Assembly (NCBI GenBank): GCA_025351785.1
Contig: JANXVF010000090.1
Coordinates: 1 to 49,742, forward strand
Direction of reading: 5' to 3'
DNA from: Flavobacterium sp.
GTDB lineage: Bacteria; Bacteroidota; Bacteroidia; Flavobacteriales; Flavobacteriaceae
DNA: 49,742 nt
Shown here: positions 30,896 through 39,809 of the stretch, one piece after another
Layout: every line of letters begins with the position of its first letter
Position numbering within the stretch: the first letter of the stretch is position 1
Program-made: the position numbers and the translations under genes
The notes under the pieces: model-generated
What the model was told of the DNA's origin: nothing
Databases searched by the model: none
The model's input: the letters and a program-made list of their open reading frames with translations, nothing else

Positions 30896-31521
30896 AACTC
30901 AAAATTTGTGGCATGAAGAATTCTGAAAATATCTCAGAAATAGCAGAACTCCTACCCGATTATTTAGGATTGATTTTCTGGGAAAAATCAGCTCGTTTTT
31001 TTGACGGAATTCTTCCTGAAATTCCAAAATCAATTTTAAAAGTTGGAGTTTTTGTAGATGCAAATTTTAATAAAATTAGTTCAAAAATTGAAAAATATCA
31101 GTTAGATTTAGTTCAATTACACGGAAATGAAACTCCTAAATTTTGCAAAAAATTATACGATTCAAATGTTTCAATCATCAAAGCCTTTTCGATAAATAAT
31201 GATTTTAATTTTGAAATTTTAAAAGAATATGAATCGATTTGCGATTATTTTTTGTTTGATACAAAAGGAAAACTTCCTGGCGGAAACGGAACTACATTTG
31301 ATTGGAAATTATTAGAAAAATATGACAGCAACAAACCCTTTTTTCTCAGTGGAGGAATAGGTTTAAAGGAAATGTTACAAATAAAAAACTTTCAAAAAAC
31401 AAAAATTGCACCCTATTGTATTGCAATTGATGTTAATAGCAAATTTGAAAATAAAGCTGGAATTAAAATAAAAAAAGACCTATCAGAATTTAAAAAATTA
31501 CTATATGAAAATGAATTATAA
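30892..31521 (+). CDS. trpF: phosphoribosylanthranilate isomerase
   Basis: 209 residues, short TIM barrel. The catalytic Cys is in [11 protein letters not shown] (3-13), followed by [49 protein letters not shown] (with the catalytic Asp) and LSGGIG near the phosphate site. Isomerises phosphoribosylanthranilate to CdRP. Overlaps both neighbours: four bases with trpC and 11-17 bases with trpB, indicating tight translational coupling. Confidence 0.95.
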   Translation: MKLKICGMKNSENISEIAELLPDYLGLIFWEKSARFFDGILPEIPKSILKVGVFVDANFNKISSKIEKYQLDLVQLHGNETPKFCKKLYDSNVSIIKAFSINNDFNFEILKEYESICDYFLFDTKGKLPGGNGTTFDWKLLEKYDSNKPFFLSGGIGLKEMLQIKNFQKTKIAPYCIAIDVNSKFENKAGIKIKKDLSEFKKLLYENEL

Positions 31522-32695
31522 CGTAGATAATAACGGCTATTATGGCAACTTTGGTGGTGCATTCATTCCAGAAATGTTATATCCAAATGTAGAAGAATTG
31601 CGAAAAAATTATTTAAAAATAACTGCAGAACCTTCATTTCAAAAAGAATTTATGGAGCTGCTAGTTGATTATGTAGGACGACCAACACCGTTGTTTTTTG
31701 CCAAACGATTGTCTGAAAAATATAATACAAAAATTTATTTAAAACGTGAAGATTTGTGTCATACTGGTGCACATAAAATTAATAACACTATCGGACAAAT
31801 TTTGGTTGCAAAACGATTAGGCAAAACTAGAATCATTGCAGAAACTGGCGCAGGACAACACGGAGTAGCAACTGCAACTGTTTGTGCGCTAATGGGTTTA
31901 CAATGCATTGTATATATGGGAGAAGTCGACATAAAACGTCAAGCACCAAATGTGGCACGAATGAAAATGCTTGGAGCCGAAGTAAGACCTGCATTATCAG
32001 GTTCAAAAACTTTGAAAGATGCTACAAATGAAGCAATTAGAGATTGGATAAATAATCCAGAAAATACCCATTACATTATCGGTTCAGTAGTGGGTCCGCA
32101 TCCTTATCCTGACATGGTAGCTCGATTTCAAGCCATAATTTCAGAAGAAATAAAAGCACAATTACTTGAAAAAGAACGTACAGAATTTCCAAATTATGTT
32201 ATAGCATGTGTTGGTGGTGGAAGCAATGCCGCTGGCGCATTTTACCATTTTTTAAATGATGAAAACGTAAATTTAATTGCAGTTGAAGCTGCGGGAAAAG
32301 GAGTAGAATCTGGCGAAAGTGCAGCTACATCAATTCTTGGAAAAATCGGAATTATTCACGGAAGCAAAACACTTTTAATGCAAACAAATGATGGGCAAAT
32401 AACAGAACCCTATTCTATTTCGGCAGGATTGGATTATCCAGGAGTTGGTCCTTTACACTCCCATTTATTTGAAACAAAAAGAGCAGAATTTATTGCAATT
32501 ACTGATCAAGATGCTATGCAAAGTGGAATAGAATTATCGCAACTGGAAGGGATAATTCCAGCAATAGAAACAGCGCATGCTTTTTCAGTATTTGACAAAA
32601 AACAATTCAAACCAACTGATATAGTGGTAGTTAATCTTTCTGGTCGTGGTGACAAAGATTTAAATACATACATTGATTATTTTAAACTATACTAA
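31505..32695 (+). CDS. trpB: tryptophan synthase beta chain
   Basis: 396 residues, TrpB1 type. PLP Lys in [13 protein letters not shown] (about 90-102), [19 protein letters not shown], and the phosphate-binding [28 protein letters not shown] is the standard N-terminus. Condenses indole with serine. The first ATG (31505) and a second at 31511 are both possible; both lie inside the end of trpF. Only one base separates its stop from the trpA ATG. Confidence 0.97.
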   Translation: MKMNYNVDNNGYYGNFGGAFIPEMLYPNVEELRKNYLKITAEPSFQKEFMELLVDYVGRPTPLFFAKRLSEKYNTKIYLKREDLCHTGAHKINNTIGQILVAKRLGKTRIIAETGAGQHGVATATVCALMGLQCIVYMGEVDIKRQAPNVARMKMLGAEVRPALSGSKTLKDATNEAIRDWINNPENTHYIIGSVVGPHPYPDMVARFQAIISEEIKAQLLEKERTEFPNYVIACVGGGSNAAGAFYHFLNDENVNLIAVEAAGKGVESGESAATSILGKIGIIHGSKTLLMQTNDGQITEPYSISAGLDYPGVGPLHSHLFETKRAEFIAITDQDAMQSGIELSQLEGIIPAIETAHAFSVFDKKQFKPTDIVVVNLSGRGDKDLNTYIDYFKLY

Positions 32696-32696
32696 A

Positions 32697-33458
32697 ATGA
32701 ATCGAATAAATTCTAAATTAAAAGAAGATAAAAAACTATTATCTATCTATTTTACAGCAGGTTATCCAAATATAAATGACACCGTTTCTATAATTCAAGA
32801 ATTGGAAAAAAATGGTGTGGATATTATAGAAATTGGATTGCCTTTTAGCGATCCGTTAGCCGATGGACCTACTATTCAAGCTAGTTCAACTCAAGCTATT
32901 CAAAACGGAATGACAACCGAGTTGTTGTTTGAACAGCTTAAAGATATTCGAGAAACGGTAACAATTCCGCTGTTAATTATGGGGTATTTCAATCCGATGT
33001 ATCAATATGGGATTGAAGCATTTTGCAAAAAATGTAACGAAATCGGAATAGACGGATTGATAATTCCTGACTTGCCTTTAAACGAATTTGAAAACCATTA
33101 CAAATCTGTATTTGGATTGGAAAATTTAAAAAATATTTTCCTAATTACACCTCAAACTTCAAATGAAAGAATTGTACAAATAGATGCCATTTCAGACAGT
33201 TTTATTTATATGGTAAGTAGTGCAAGTGTAACTGGCAGTAATCAAGGATTTGGAAATAATGAAACAACTTATTTTGAAAGAATTGCTGATTTAAATCTTA
33301 AAAATCCACAAATAATTGGCTTCGGAATCAACTCTAAAGAAACATTTGCACAAGCAGTGAAACACCAAAAAGGAGCAATTATTGGAAGTGCATTTATAAA
33401 ATTTCTTGAAAATAATAAAATTAATTCAATCAATAAATTTATTAAACTAATTATATAG
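32697..33458 (+). CDS. trpA: tryptophan synthase alpha chain
   Basis: 253 residues from the ATG at 32697; a longer frame starting inside trpB adds eight residues and is rejected. TIM barrel with the catalytic Glu in DIIEIGLPFSDPLADGPTIQ and the catalytic Asp following it, plus GFGINSKE and GAIIGSAFIK at the phosphate site. Cleaves indole-3-glycerol phosphate to indole, channelled to TrpB. Last gene of the trp operon; no clear intrinsic terminator follows in the 107 bases before the efflux promoter. Confidence 0.95.
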   Translation: MNRINSKLKEDKKLLSIYFTAGYPNINDTVSIIQELEKNGVDIIEIGLPFSDPLADGPTIQASSTQAIQNGMTTELLFEQLKDIRETVTIPLLIMGYFNPMYQYGIEAFCKKCNEIGIDGLIIPDLPLNEFENHYKSVFGLENLKNIFLITPQTSNERIVQIDAISDSFIYMVSSASVTGSNQGFGNNETTYFERIADLNLKNPQIIGFGINSKETFAQAVKHQKGAIIGSAFIKFLENNKINSINKFIKLII

Positions 33459-33556
33459 ATATCATATATTAATTAATTGATTTTTATATATTTAATAATA
33501 CTATATAGAAATTATCTATAGTTGTTCCTATTGTTAATAAAAGGTTAATTTTATAA

Positions 33557-33612
33557 TTAAACAGTTGTTTAACTCAAACGATTGTTTAATTTTGTACTAG
33601 AATTTTGTTTAA
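33557..33612 (+). promoter_or_regulatory. promoter and probable TetR operators of the efflux operon
   Basis: TTG (33565-33567) and TAATTTTG (33587-33594) are 19 bases apart, an excellent Bacteroidota promoter; transcription would begin near 33601. Overlapping it are the inverted repeat TTAAACAGTTGTTTAA (33557-33572) and the related AAACGATTGTTT (33576-33587), whose starts are offset by 17 bases on matching positions. The half-site TTGTTTAA recurs three times, at 33565, 33582 and 33605. Binding here by the adjacent TetR regulator would block RNA polymerase. Confidence 0.65.
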
Positions 33613-33620
33613 CTTTAACT

Positions 33621-34241
33621 ATGGGATTTAGCGAAAAGCAAATTGAGATTTTAAATGTAGCCGAACAACTTTTTGCCGAAGAAGGTTATGACGGAACATC
33701 TGTTAGAGATATATCGAAAATTGCTCATATAAATGTAGCGATGATTTCGTATTATTTTGGATCAAAAGCCAAACTTCTTGAAGCTTTAGTTATTCATAGA
33801 ATTGGTAGTTTGGGTTTGAAATTGGAAAATTTAGTTCAAGAAAAAATATCGCCCGTTACAAAAATTGAACGCATCATTGAATATTATATTCATCAGGTAA
33901 ATGCGAATCGTCATATTCATCAAATTTTGCACCAAGAGGCCTCAAATAATAAGCGTGAGATAAACTTAGACGCATTTATTGAGGTTAAAAAAAATAATAT
34001 TAGCCTAGTACAATCGGTAATTTCTGAAGGACAAGAAATGGGGGTTTTTCAACGAAATATAAATGTACCCCTTTTAGCTCCTATAATCATAGGATCTTTA
34101 GTTTATTTTAATATGAATAAAGCTTTGTATGGAGCTATCTTTAGTCTAAAAACTGAAGACGATTTTAATAATTATATCAGTACAGAATTAACGCAACACA
34201 TTCAACAAACCATTAAAGCACTTTTAGTTTATGAAAATTAA
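33621..34241 (+). CDS. TetR family transcriptional regulator of the efflux operon
   Basis: 206 residues from the ATG at 33621; the upstream TTG extension lies inside the promoter. The N-terminal helix-turn-helix is typical: ILNVAEQLFAEEGYDGTSVRDISK, then INVAMISYYFGSKAKLLEAL (about 38-57). The C-terminal ligand-binding half is all-helical. It is the first gene of the tetR-tolC-hlyD-emrB operon, and repeated palindromic sites overlap the shared promoter, so it probably autorepresses and represses the pump until a drug or bile-like ligand binds. Confidence 0.92.
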   Translation: MGFSEKQIEILNVAEQLFAEEGYDGTSVRDISKIAHINVAMISYYFGSKAKLLEALVIHRIGSLGLKLENLVQEKISPVTKIERIIEYYIHQVNANRHIHQILHQEASNNKREINLDAFIEVKKNNISLVQSVISEGQEMGVFQRNINVPLLAPIIIGSLVYFNMNKALYGAIFSLKTEDDFNNYISTELTQHIQQTIKALLVYEN

Positions 34242-35550
34242 AATCTTATTTTCAATTTCGATCTTTATTTTTGGAATTGGGATTATAAATTCGCAAGAGC
34301 GAAAAACACTTTCTTTAAAAGATGCCATTTCGATAGTTACCACAAAAAGTAATGAGGCAAATTTGGCTAATATTAAAGTTGAATCGGCAAAACTTGAACT
34401 AGAAACTGTAAAAAATAATCAATACCCTAGTTTGAAAATTTCGGGACAATATTCTAGATTAACAAATGCTAATGTTGTTTCAAATTTAGGGAGTTCAAAT
34501 TCTGGTGGTAATTCGCCAAAAGTAAGTCAACTATTGCTTGGTCAAGCAAATCTAAATATGCCAATTTTTAATGGATTTAAACTAAAAAATTCAATTTTAG
34601 CATCAAATAATCTTTATAAATCTGAAAAATTTTCGGCTTTGTATACTAAAGAACAACTTGCATTAGAAACTGTCGAATTATTTGCATCGCTTTACAAAGC
34701 ACAGGAAATGGCAAAATTATTTGAAGAAAATAGTAAAAGTGCGCAACAACGGGTTAAAGATTTTACTTCGCTTGTAGATAATGGTTTGCTTGCACGAAAT
34801 GATTTATTAAAAGCACAATTGCAAGTTTCTACCATTCAACTTTCGTTAGATACAGCAAACAAAAACATAAATGTAATTAATTATCAGTTGGTTACATTAC
34901 TTCAATTGCCAGAGGACACAAAAATTGATATTGATATTGAGACTATAAAAAGCGATATGGTAAAAAATCAAAACGCAACCATTGCAACACAAAGAAATGA
35001 TTTAGAAGCATTAAATTTTGAAGAAAAAGCTTCAGAGTCAAGAGTAAAAATTGCCAAATCGGGATTTTATCCTTCACTTTCTTTAATTGGAGGTTATATT
35101 GCTTTAGATTTAAAAGATGTCTTAACAGTTACAAATGCTATAAATTTTGGTGTAGGATTAAATTATGATATAAGTTCAATTTTTAAAAATCCTAAAGAAG
35201 TCAAATTAGCAAAATCTAAAGTAGAACAAGCTAAAACAGCAATAACAATATTGACAGACAAAATTAAATTAGAAACTCAAGAAGCTCAAGAAAATTATAC
35301 ATTATCGTTAAAGCAAAGTGAAGTTTATAAACAAGCAAATATTCAAGGTGAGGAAAACTATAGAATTATTAAAGATAAATATGATAATAGTCTAGCAGAT
35401 ACCAATGACTTACTTGAAGCAGATGTACAACAACTACAAACAAAAATAAATTTAGCACTTTCGCAGGCTGATATTGCTTTAAAATATTATCAATTACAAT
35501 TTGTCTCAGGAAAATTAATTAACTCTTTCAACTTAAACACAACTAAATAA
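34231..35550 (+). CDS. TolC family outer-membrane efflux protein
   Basis: 439 residues with a signal peptide (MKIKILFSISIFIFGIGIINSQ). The sequence opens with LSLKDAISIVTTKSNEANLA, and the long helical hairpins with regularly spaced Ala, Gln and Asn, the repeat-like halves (around 40-220 and 250-430), and ending TNDLLEADVQQLQTKINLALSQADIALKYYQLQFVSG, all fit TolC/OEP. It forms the trimeric outer-membrane exit duct. It overlaps the end of the regulator gene by 11 bases and precedes the adaptor gene by 7 bases. Confidence 0.93.
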   Translation: MKIKILFSISIFIFGIGIINSQERKTLSLKDAISIVTTKSNEANLANIKVESAKLELETVKNNQYPSLKISGQYSRLTNANVVSNLGSSNSGGNSPKVSQLLLGQANLNMPIFNGFKLKNSILASNNLYKSEKFSALYTKEQLALETVELFASLYKAQEMAKLFEENSKSAQQRVKDFTSLVDNGLLARNDLLKAQLQVSTIQLSLDTANKNINVINYQLVTLLQLPEDTKIDIDIETIKSDMVKNQNATIATQRNDLEALNFEEKASESRVKIAKSGFYPSLSLIGGYIALDLKDVLTVTNAINFGVGLNYDISSIFKNPKEVKLAKSKVEQAKTAITILTDKIKLETQEAQENYTLSLKQSEVYKQANIQGEENYRIIKDKYDNSLADTNDLLEADVQQLQTKINLALSQADIALKYYQLQFVSGKLINSFNLNTTK

Positions 35551-35557
35551 TCTTAAA

Positions 35558-36637
35558 ATGGAAAAGAAAAAAACAAATAAAAAATTTCTATTTATTTTCA
35601 TAATCCTACTATCAATTGGTATAACCTATGGTATTTTTAAATTCGTCAAATCGCAATCACATGAAACGACTGATGATGCTCAAATTGAAAAAAATTTAAA
35701 TGCAATAATCCCAAGAGTTGCTGGTTATATTACTAAAGTTTATGTAAAAGACAATCAATTTGTAAAAAAAGGTGACACTTTGTTTACTATTGATAATCAA
35801 GATTTTTTAGTAAAAGTTGAGGAAGCTAATGCAAATTTAGCTAGTGCAACTGGAAATTTTGAAGTTTCAAAAGCTGATATAGGTACTTCTCAAGCCTCAG
35901 TTTCAGTATCAGATGCAAATTTTCAAACAGCTGGAGGAAACATTGAAACTGCAAAAATTAGATTGACAAGAGCCACCAATGATTTTGAAAGATATAATAA
36001 TTTATATAAAAACCAATCGATTACAAAACAACAATTTGAACAAGCTGAAGCAACAAAACTAGAAGCACAAAGCCAACTAAAAATTTTACAAGAACAACAA
36101 AAAGCTACTTCGTTTCAAAAAACAGTTGCAACATCTCGAACAAATGTTTCCAATAAACAAGCACAAGTAGCACAAGCTAACATAAAAAAATCGCAAGCTC
36201 AACTAGATGCTGCAAAATTAAATTTATCCTATACTATTGTAACAGCTTCGGTTGATGGACAAGTTTCAAAAATAGCTATTCAACCAGGACAATACATTCA
36301 ACCTGGTCAATCTTTATTTTATATTATCAACAATTCTGAATCGTGGGTGATTGCAAATTTTAAAGAAACTCAGTTAAACAAAATGGTTGTAGGTCAAAAA
36401 GTTACAATAAAAGCTGATGCATATCCTGATACTGATTTTAAAGGAACAATTGCATCATTTTCGCCTGCAACAGGATCTCGATTTTCTATTTTACCTCCAG
36501 ATAATGCAACTGGAAATTTTGTTAAAACAATTCAACGTTTACCCGTTAAAATAACAATAGATTCTGATAATGATGTTGAAAAATTAAAATTATTGCGTCC
36601 AGGAATGAATGTAGATGTTGATGTGCATTTGAAATAA
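35558..36637 (+). CDS. HlyD/EmrA family membrane fusion protein
   Basis: 359 residues with one N-terminal membrane anchor (about 9-28) and no cleavage site. ETTDDAQIEKNLNAIIPRVAGYITKVYVKDNQFVKKGDTL is the standard EmrA-type beginning of the split lipoyl domain, followed by a long coiled-coil hairpin (about 85-215) and the second lipoyl half (ASVDGQVSKIAIQPGQYIQPGQ), then the beta-barrel domain. It bridges the inner-membrane transporter and the TolC duct. 79 bases separate it from the transporter gene. Confidence 0.94.
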   Translation: MEKKKTNKKFLFIFIILLSIGITYGIFKFVKSQSHETTDDAQIEKNLNAIIPRVAGYITKVYVKDNQFVKKGDTLFTIDNQDFLVKVEEANANLASATGNFEVSKADIGTSQASVSVSDANFQTAGGNIETAKIRLTRATNDFERYNNLYKNQSITKQQFEQAEATKLEAQSQLKILQEQQKATSFQKTVATSRTNVSNKQAQVAQANIKKSQAQLDAAKLNLSYTIVTASVDGQVSKIAIQPGQYIQPGQSLFYIINNSESWVIANFKETQLNKMVVGQKVTIKADAYPDTDFKGTIASFSPATGSRFSILPPDNATGNFVKTIQRLPVKITIDSDNDVEKLKLLRPGMNVDVDVHLK

Positions 36638-36716
36638 TGCCATCTCTACATATTATTAACATATTAATATCAATAAGACACTACTAATTTTTTAATTCTT
36701 AATTCTTAAATTAATA

Positions 36717-38294
36717 ATGGTTCAAGAAAATGACTTGGTGGAATATGGCTTTAGAAGAGTAATTATCACAATAACTGCTGTTCTTTGTGCACTTTTAGAA
36801 ATTGTCGATACTACAATTGTAAACGTAGCTTTGACAAATATGCGGGGAAGTTTAGGCGCCACATTAACTGATGTTGCATGGGTAATTACAGCATATGCAA
36901 TTGCCAATGTAATAGTAATTCCTATGACTAGCTGGTTGTCTCAACAATTTGGTAGACGAAATTATTTTGCAGTGTCGATTATTATTTTTACAACTGCTTC
37001 TTTTTTATGTGGAAATGCTTCAAATATTTGGGAGTTAGTCGCTTTTAGATTCATTCAAGGTCTTGGCGGTGGCGCTTTACTAGTAACTGCTCAAACTATT
37101 ATTACCGAAAGTTATCCGTTAGCAAAACGTGGCATGGCACAAGCAATTTATGGAATGGGAGTTATAGTTGGTCCTACATTAGGTCCGCCATTGGGAGGAT
37201 ATATTGTTGATCATTTTTCTTGGCCTTTTATTTTTTACATTAATATTCCCATCGGAATTATTGCTACAATATTGACATTAACTTTTGTGAGAAGCCCAAA
37301 ATATGGTGAAAAACTTCGTGCTAATCAAGTAGATTGGTGGGGAATTTTCTTTTTAGCATCTTTTATTGGTTCCTTGCAATTTGTTTTAGAACACGGGCAA
37401 CAAGATGATTGGTTCAATGATAGTACCATTGTTATCTTAAGTTGTGTAACAATATTTGGATTTTTATTATTTATTTGGCGCGAAATGACTTATAAATATC
37501 CAATTGTAAATTTAAGTGTTTTAAAAGATGGGAATTTAAGAATAGGCATTGTGATGTGTTTCATTCTTGGTTTCGGATTATATGGATCTACGTTAATTAT
37601 TCCTATTTATACACAATCAATTTTGGGTTGGAGTGCCACAGATGCTGGATTATTACTAATTCCAGGATCTATTACAACTGCTTTTTGTATGCCTATTGTT
37701 GGAAATTTAATTCAAAAAGGATTTCCCCAAGGCTATCTTGTTGGTGGTGGCTTTTTTATATTTTTTGTGTTTACATTTTTTATGTACACAGTTATAACAC
37801 CAGATACAGGTACTGAACATTTCTTTTGGCCTTTAATTTTTAGAGGAATCGGACTAGGTTTGCTTTTTGTACCCATAACGGCATTATCACTTTCTACATT
37901 AAGCGGAAAAAGCATAGGCGAAGGTGCCGCTTTTACCGGGATGATGAGACAACTTGGCGGTTCTTTTGGAATTGCAATTATTACTACTTTTATAACTAGA
38001 TTTGGTCAAAAACATCGTGTTGATTTAATTTCACATTTGGATGGAAGCAAATATGAAGTGCAACAACGTATCCTGCAATTACAAAAAAATTTTCAAGCAA
38101 AAGGTTTTTCTGTAAACGAATCTCTAAATAAAGCATACCAAGTAATTGATTATAATGTACTCAAACAAAGTACAGTTTTGTCTTATATGGATATCTTTTT
38201 GTATCTGGGAATTCTATTTTTATTTTGCATACCAATTATATTTTTAATAAAACGAGGTAAAACTAAAATCAATCCAGCAGATGCAATGCACTAA
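36717..38294 (+). CDS. DHA2 family multidrug MFS transporter (EmrB/QacA type)
   Basis: 525 residues with about fourteen membrane helices. Motif D1-like LEIVDTTIVNVAL near the N-terminus, motif A-like loop LSQQFGRRNYF, motif B-like RFIQGLGGGALLVTAQT and antiporter motif C GVIVGPTLGPPLGGYIVD mark a 14-TM drug:H+ antiporter. With the adjacent HlyD-type adaptor and TolC protein it should form an EmrAB-TolC-like pump carrying hydrophobic compounds from the inner membrane across the outer membrane. Substrates unknown. Last gene of the operon. Confidence 0.94.
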   Translation: MVQENDLVEYGFRRVIITITAVLCALLEIVDTTIVNVALTNMRGSLGATLTDVAWVITAYAIANVIVIPMTSWLSQQFGRRNYFAVSIIIFTTASFLCGNASNIWELVAFRFIQGLGGGALLVTAQTIITESYPLAKRGMAQAIYGMGVIVGPTLGPPLGGYIVDHFSWPFIFYINIPIGIIATILTLTFVRSPKYGEKLRANQVDWWGIFFLASFIGSLQFVLEHGQQDDWFNDSTIVILSCVTIFGFLLFIWREMTYKYPIVNLSVLKDGNLRIGIVMCFILGFGLYGSTLIIPIYTQSILGWSATDAGLLLIPGSITTAFCMPIVGNLIQKGFPQGYLVGGGFFIFFVFTFFMYTVITPDTGTEHFFWPLIFRGIGLGLLFVPITALSLSTLSGKSIGEGAAFTGMMRQLGGSFGIAIITTFITRFGQKHRVDLISHLDGSKYEVQQRILQLQKNFQAKGFSVNESLNKAYQVIDYNVLKQSTVLSYMDIFLYLGILFLFCIPIIFLIKRGKTKINPADAMH

Positions 38295-38414
38295 ATTTTA
38301 AGTCGTATATAAATAGTAATAATTTGAATGATTTTTTCAAACAATTAATGGTATAAATAGTATAGCTAAATTATAAAGTTATTAACAATTGTTTATTTTT
38401 AAAAAATAATATTT

Positions 38415-38422
38415 TATATTTG
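38415..38422 (+). promoter_or_regulatory. candidate -7 promoter element of the 38462 gene
   Basis: TATATTTG with TTG at 38389-38391, 23 bases apart. A perfect 10-base palindrome AACAATTGTT (38384-38393) overlaps the -33 position. Predicted start of transcription near 38429 excludes the upstream in-frame start at 38420. Confidence 0.45.
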
Positions 38423-38461
38423 ATTGAATATCAAGGTATTTATTTATTTAAACAAAAGTAT

Positions 38462-38809
38462 ATGGGACTTTTTAATAGCTCTGACAAAAAAATTATAAAA
38501 ACCCTTTACAAAAAAAGTGAAGAGATTGGTAACGATATCACCAAAGAAATTGAAGAACTTTTTGTTGAATTAAAATCAGATTATGATGAAAACCAAGAGG
38601 TTGTTTCTGATTATAGCAAACTTGTAAACGAACTCAAATCGAAATTAAGTCCTGATGATGCAAAAAAACTCATCGACTTTTCGGCTAGATTAAATAAAAT
38701 AAAAACATGTGCTCGAAAAGGGGTTGATGCGATGAGGGAAATTTCGCGCGATCAGAAAAAAGCAACTCGTGAAACTATGCGAGAATACGAAGAATATATC
38801 TATATATAG
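38462..38809 (+). CDS. small helical protein of unknown function
   Basis: 115 residues from the ATG at 38462 (MGLFNSSDKKIIKTLYKK). No signal peptide or membrane segment; almost wholly helical and highly charged, with heptad-like spacing across about residues 8-105 (EEIGNDITKEIEELFVELK, then KLVNELKSKLSPDDAKKLID), ending in a Glu/Tyr-rich tail. I recognise no family. It has its own promoter-like element and sits between the efflux operon and the repeat-bracketed T9SS gene. It could be a stress or structural protein, but nothing shows this. Confidence 0.7.
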   Translation: MGLFNSSDKKIIKTLYKKSEEIGNDITKEIEELFVELKSDYDENQEVVSDYSKLVNELKSKLSPDDAKKLIDFSARLNKIKTCARKGVDAMREISRDQKKATRETMREYEEYIYI

Positions 38810-38965
38810 TAATTATAAGCAAGCTTCAAAAAATTGCGGTAAATCAAATTCACGATGCTAGAAGACGAAAAAAGTAGCTTTGAAATTAACTTTTCAGAAA
38901 ATTAACAAGACACCCGCCAAAGTGAACAAGCCTTATGCCAAGGTAAACAAAGCCTGCTTATAACA

Positions 38966-39080
38966 GCGGTTTTGCGATATTGCGGGTTTCGGTATTTATC
39001 AGAAAAGAAGTTTTTAACTCAATAATTTGTTTATATTTGTGAAGGCTCGGTGCTAAATCGTCCGCAACATCGCAAAGCGC
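38966..39080 (+). repeat. imperfect inverted repeat inside repeat copy 1
   Basis: The arm 38966-38985 (GCGGTTTTGCGATATTGCGG) pairs with 39062-39080 (CCGCAACATCGCAAAGCGC) at about 17 positions, with one mismatch, one bulge and a changed pair, around a ~76-base loop. Copy 2 keeps only the inner 12 bases of the left arm. Confidence 0.8.
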
Positions 39081-39088
39081 GCGAGACG
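38974..39088 (+). repeat. 115-bp direct repeat, copy 1 (upstream of the T9SS gene)
   Basis: Matches 39810-39925 at about 91% with one single-base gap. The last 37 bases (ending GCGCGAGACG) are identical. Includes TATATTTG at 39032-39039, a promoter-like -7 motif pointing at the T9SS gene 110 bases downstream. Confidence 0.9.
39032..39039 (+). promoter_or_regulatory. candidate -7 promoter element within repeat copy 1
   Basis: TATATTTG inside a fully conserved stretch shared by both repeats. No TTG at the usual -33 distance. It is the nearest plausible promoter for the gene at 39149. Confidence 0.4.
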
Positions 39089-39148
39089 TTGACAGAAACC
39101 TTAGAAAAACTGAATGAGAAAGAATATTAAGTTAAGACGATAACAAAT

Positions 39149-39778
39149 ATGAAAAAATTAATAATCTTAGCTATCTTACTTATCAATTTTTTAAGTTACT
39201 CACAATGTCCCGCTCCTTCAAACGTAAATTTAATTAACAATATTGCATTTTTAAATACTGTGGAATTGAGTTGGACTGAAAATGGAACTGCAACAAATTG
39301 GGAAATTGCAGTAGTTCCTGATTTTAATGTTGGTTCAACAATTCCAACAAATGCCTGGATTTCTGTAACTAATAATCCATTCATAATTACTGGAATTTCA
39401 CCATCATACAATTGCTATGCGTTTTTTGTTCGTTCAGTTTGTTCGTTGACAGATGTAAGCAATTGGACAGGTGCTAGTACTCTAGGCTGTTCAATAACAG
39501 CATATAATTGGTTTTTGACTTTGTCTAATGATAATTTCTTATCTAATACTGAAAACACCACATTACAAATTTATCCTAATCCAACAAAAAATATCTTACT
39601 TATAAAAAATAACTACGAAATAGAAAAAATAAAAATATTTGATTACTTAGGGAAAGAAGTTTTGACTCAAACTCAAAATAATAAAGAAATTAATGTAGAA
39701 AATCTTTCTAAAGGAATTTATTTATTAGAAATATATTTGGAAAAGGAAAAAGTTTATAAAAAATTCATAAAGGAATAA
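39149..39778 (+). CDS. small secreted protein with fibronectin III-like domain and T9SS type A sorting domain
   Basis: 209 residues. Signal peptide MKKLIILAILLINFLSYSQ, then one fibronectin type III-like domain (about 20-110; 'VELSWTENGTATNWEIAV' and 'YNCYAFFVRSVC' are typical) with four Cys that may pair. The C-terminal ~70 residues, starting TTLQIYPNPTKNILLI and running through IKIFDYLGKEVLTQ to KGIYLLEI, are the type A (Por) sorting domain for type IX secretion. Thus a surface or secreted protein, adhesive or binding in function by inference. It is bracketed by two ~115-bp direct repeats. Confidence 0.92.
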   Translation: MKKLIILAILLINFLSYSQCPAPSNVNLINNIAFLNTVELSWTENGTATNWEIAVVPDFNVGSTIPTNAWISVTNNPFIITGISPSYNCYAFFVRSVCSLTDVSNWTGASTLGCSITAYNWFLTLSNDNFLSNTENTTLQIYPNPTKNILLIKNNYEIEKIKIFDYLGKEVLTQTQNNKEINVENLSKGIYLLEIYLEKEKVYKKFIKE

Positions 39779-39809
39779 ATCTTAACATAAAAAAAGGCAT
39801 CTGCCGACA

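Larger units (their letters stand above)
38810..39148 (+). other. non-coding region with first repeat copy
   Basis: 339 bases, noticeably richer in G and C than its neighbours. It includes the 115-bp repeat copy 1 (38974-39088) and about 150 bases upstream of it that look like part of the same kind of element (the motif ATTGCGG already appears at about 38835) but are not repeated in copy 2. No credible gene; short frames such as one starting at about 38854 are broken by stops. Confidence 0.65.

Noticed and set aside
33582..33620. Upstream start for the TetR regulator
   Set aside because: The added codons lie within the promoter and operator sequence.
37556..37816. Tyr/Trp-rich plus-strand frame inside the MFS transporter gene
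   Set aside because: A shifted-frame shadow of a hydrophobic coding region.
38966..39080. True integron attC site
   Set aside because: No matching RYYYAAC and GTTRRRY core sites at the ends and no integrase in the window; only the overall fold is similar.
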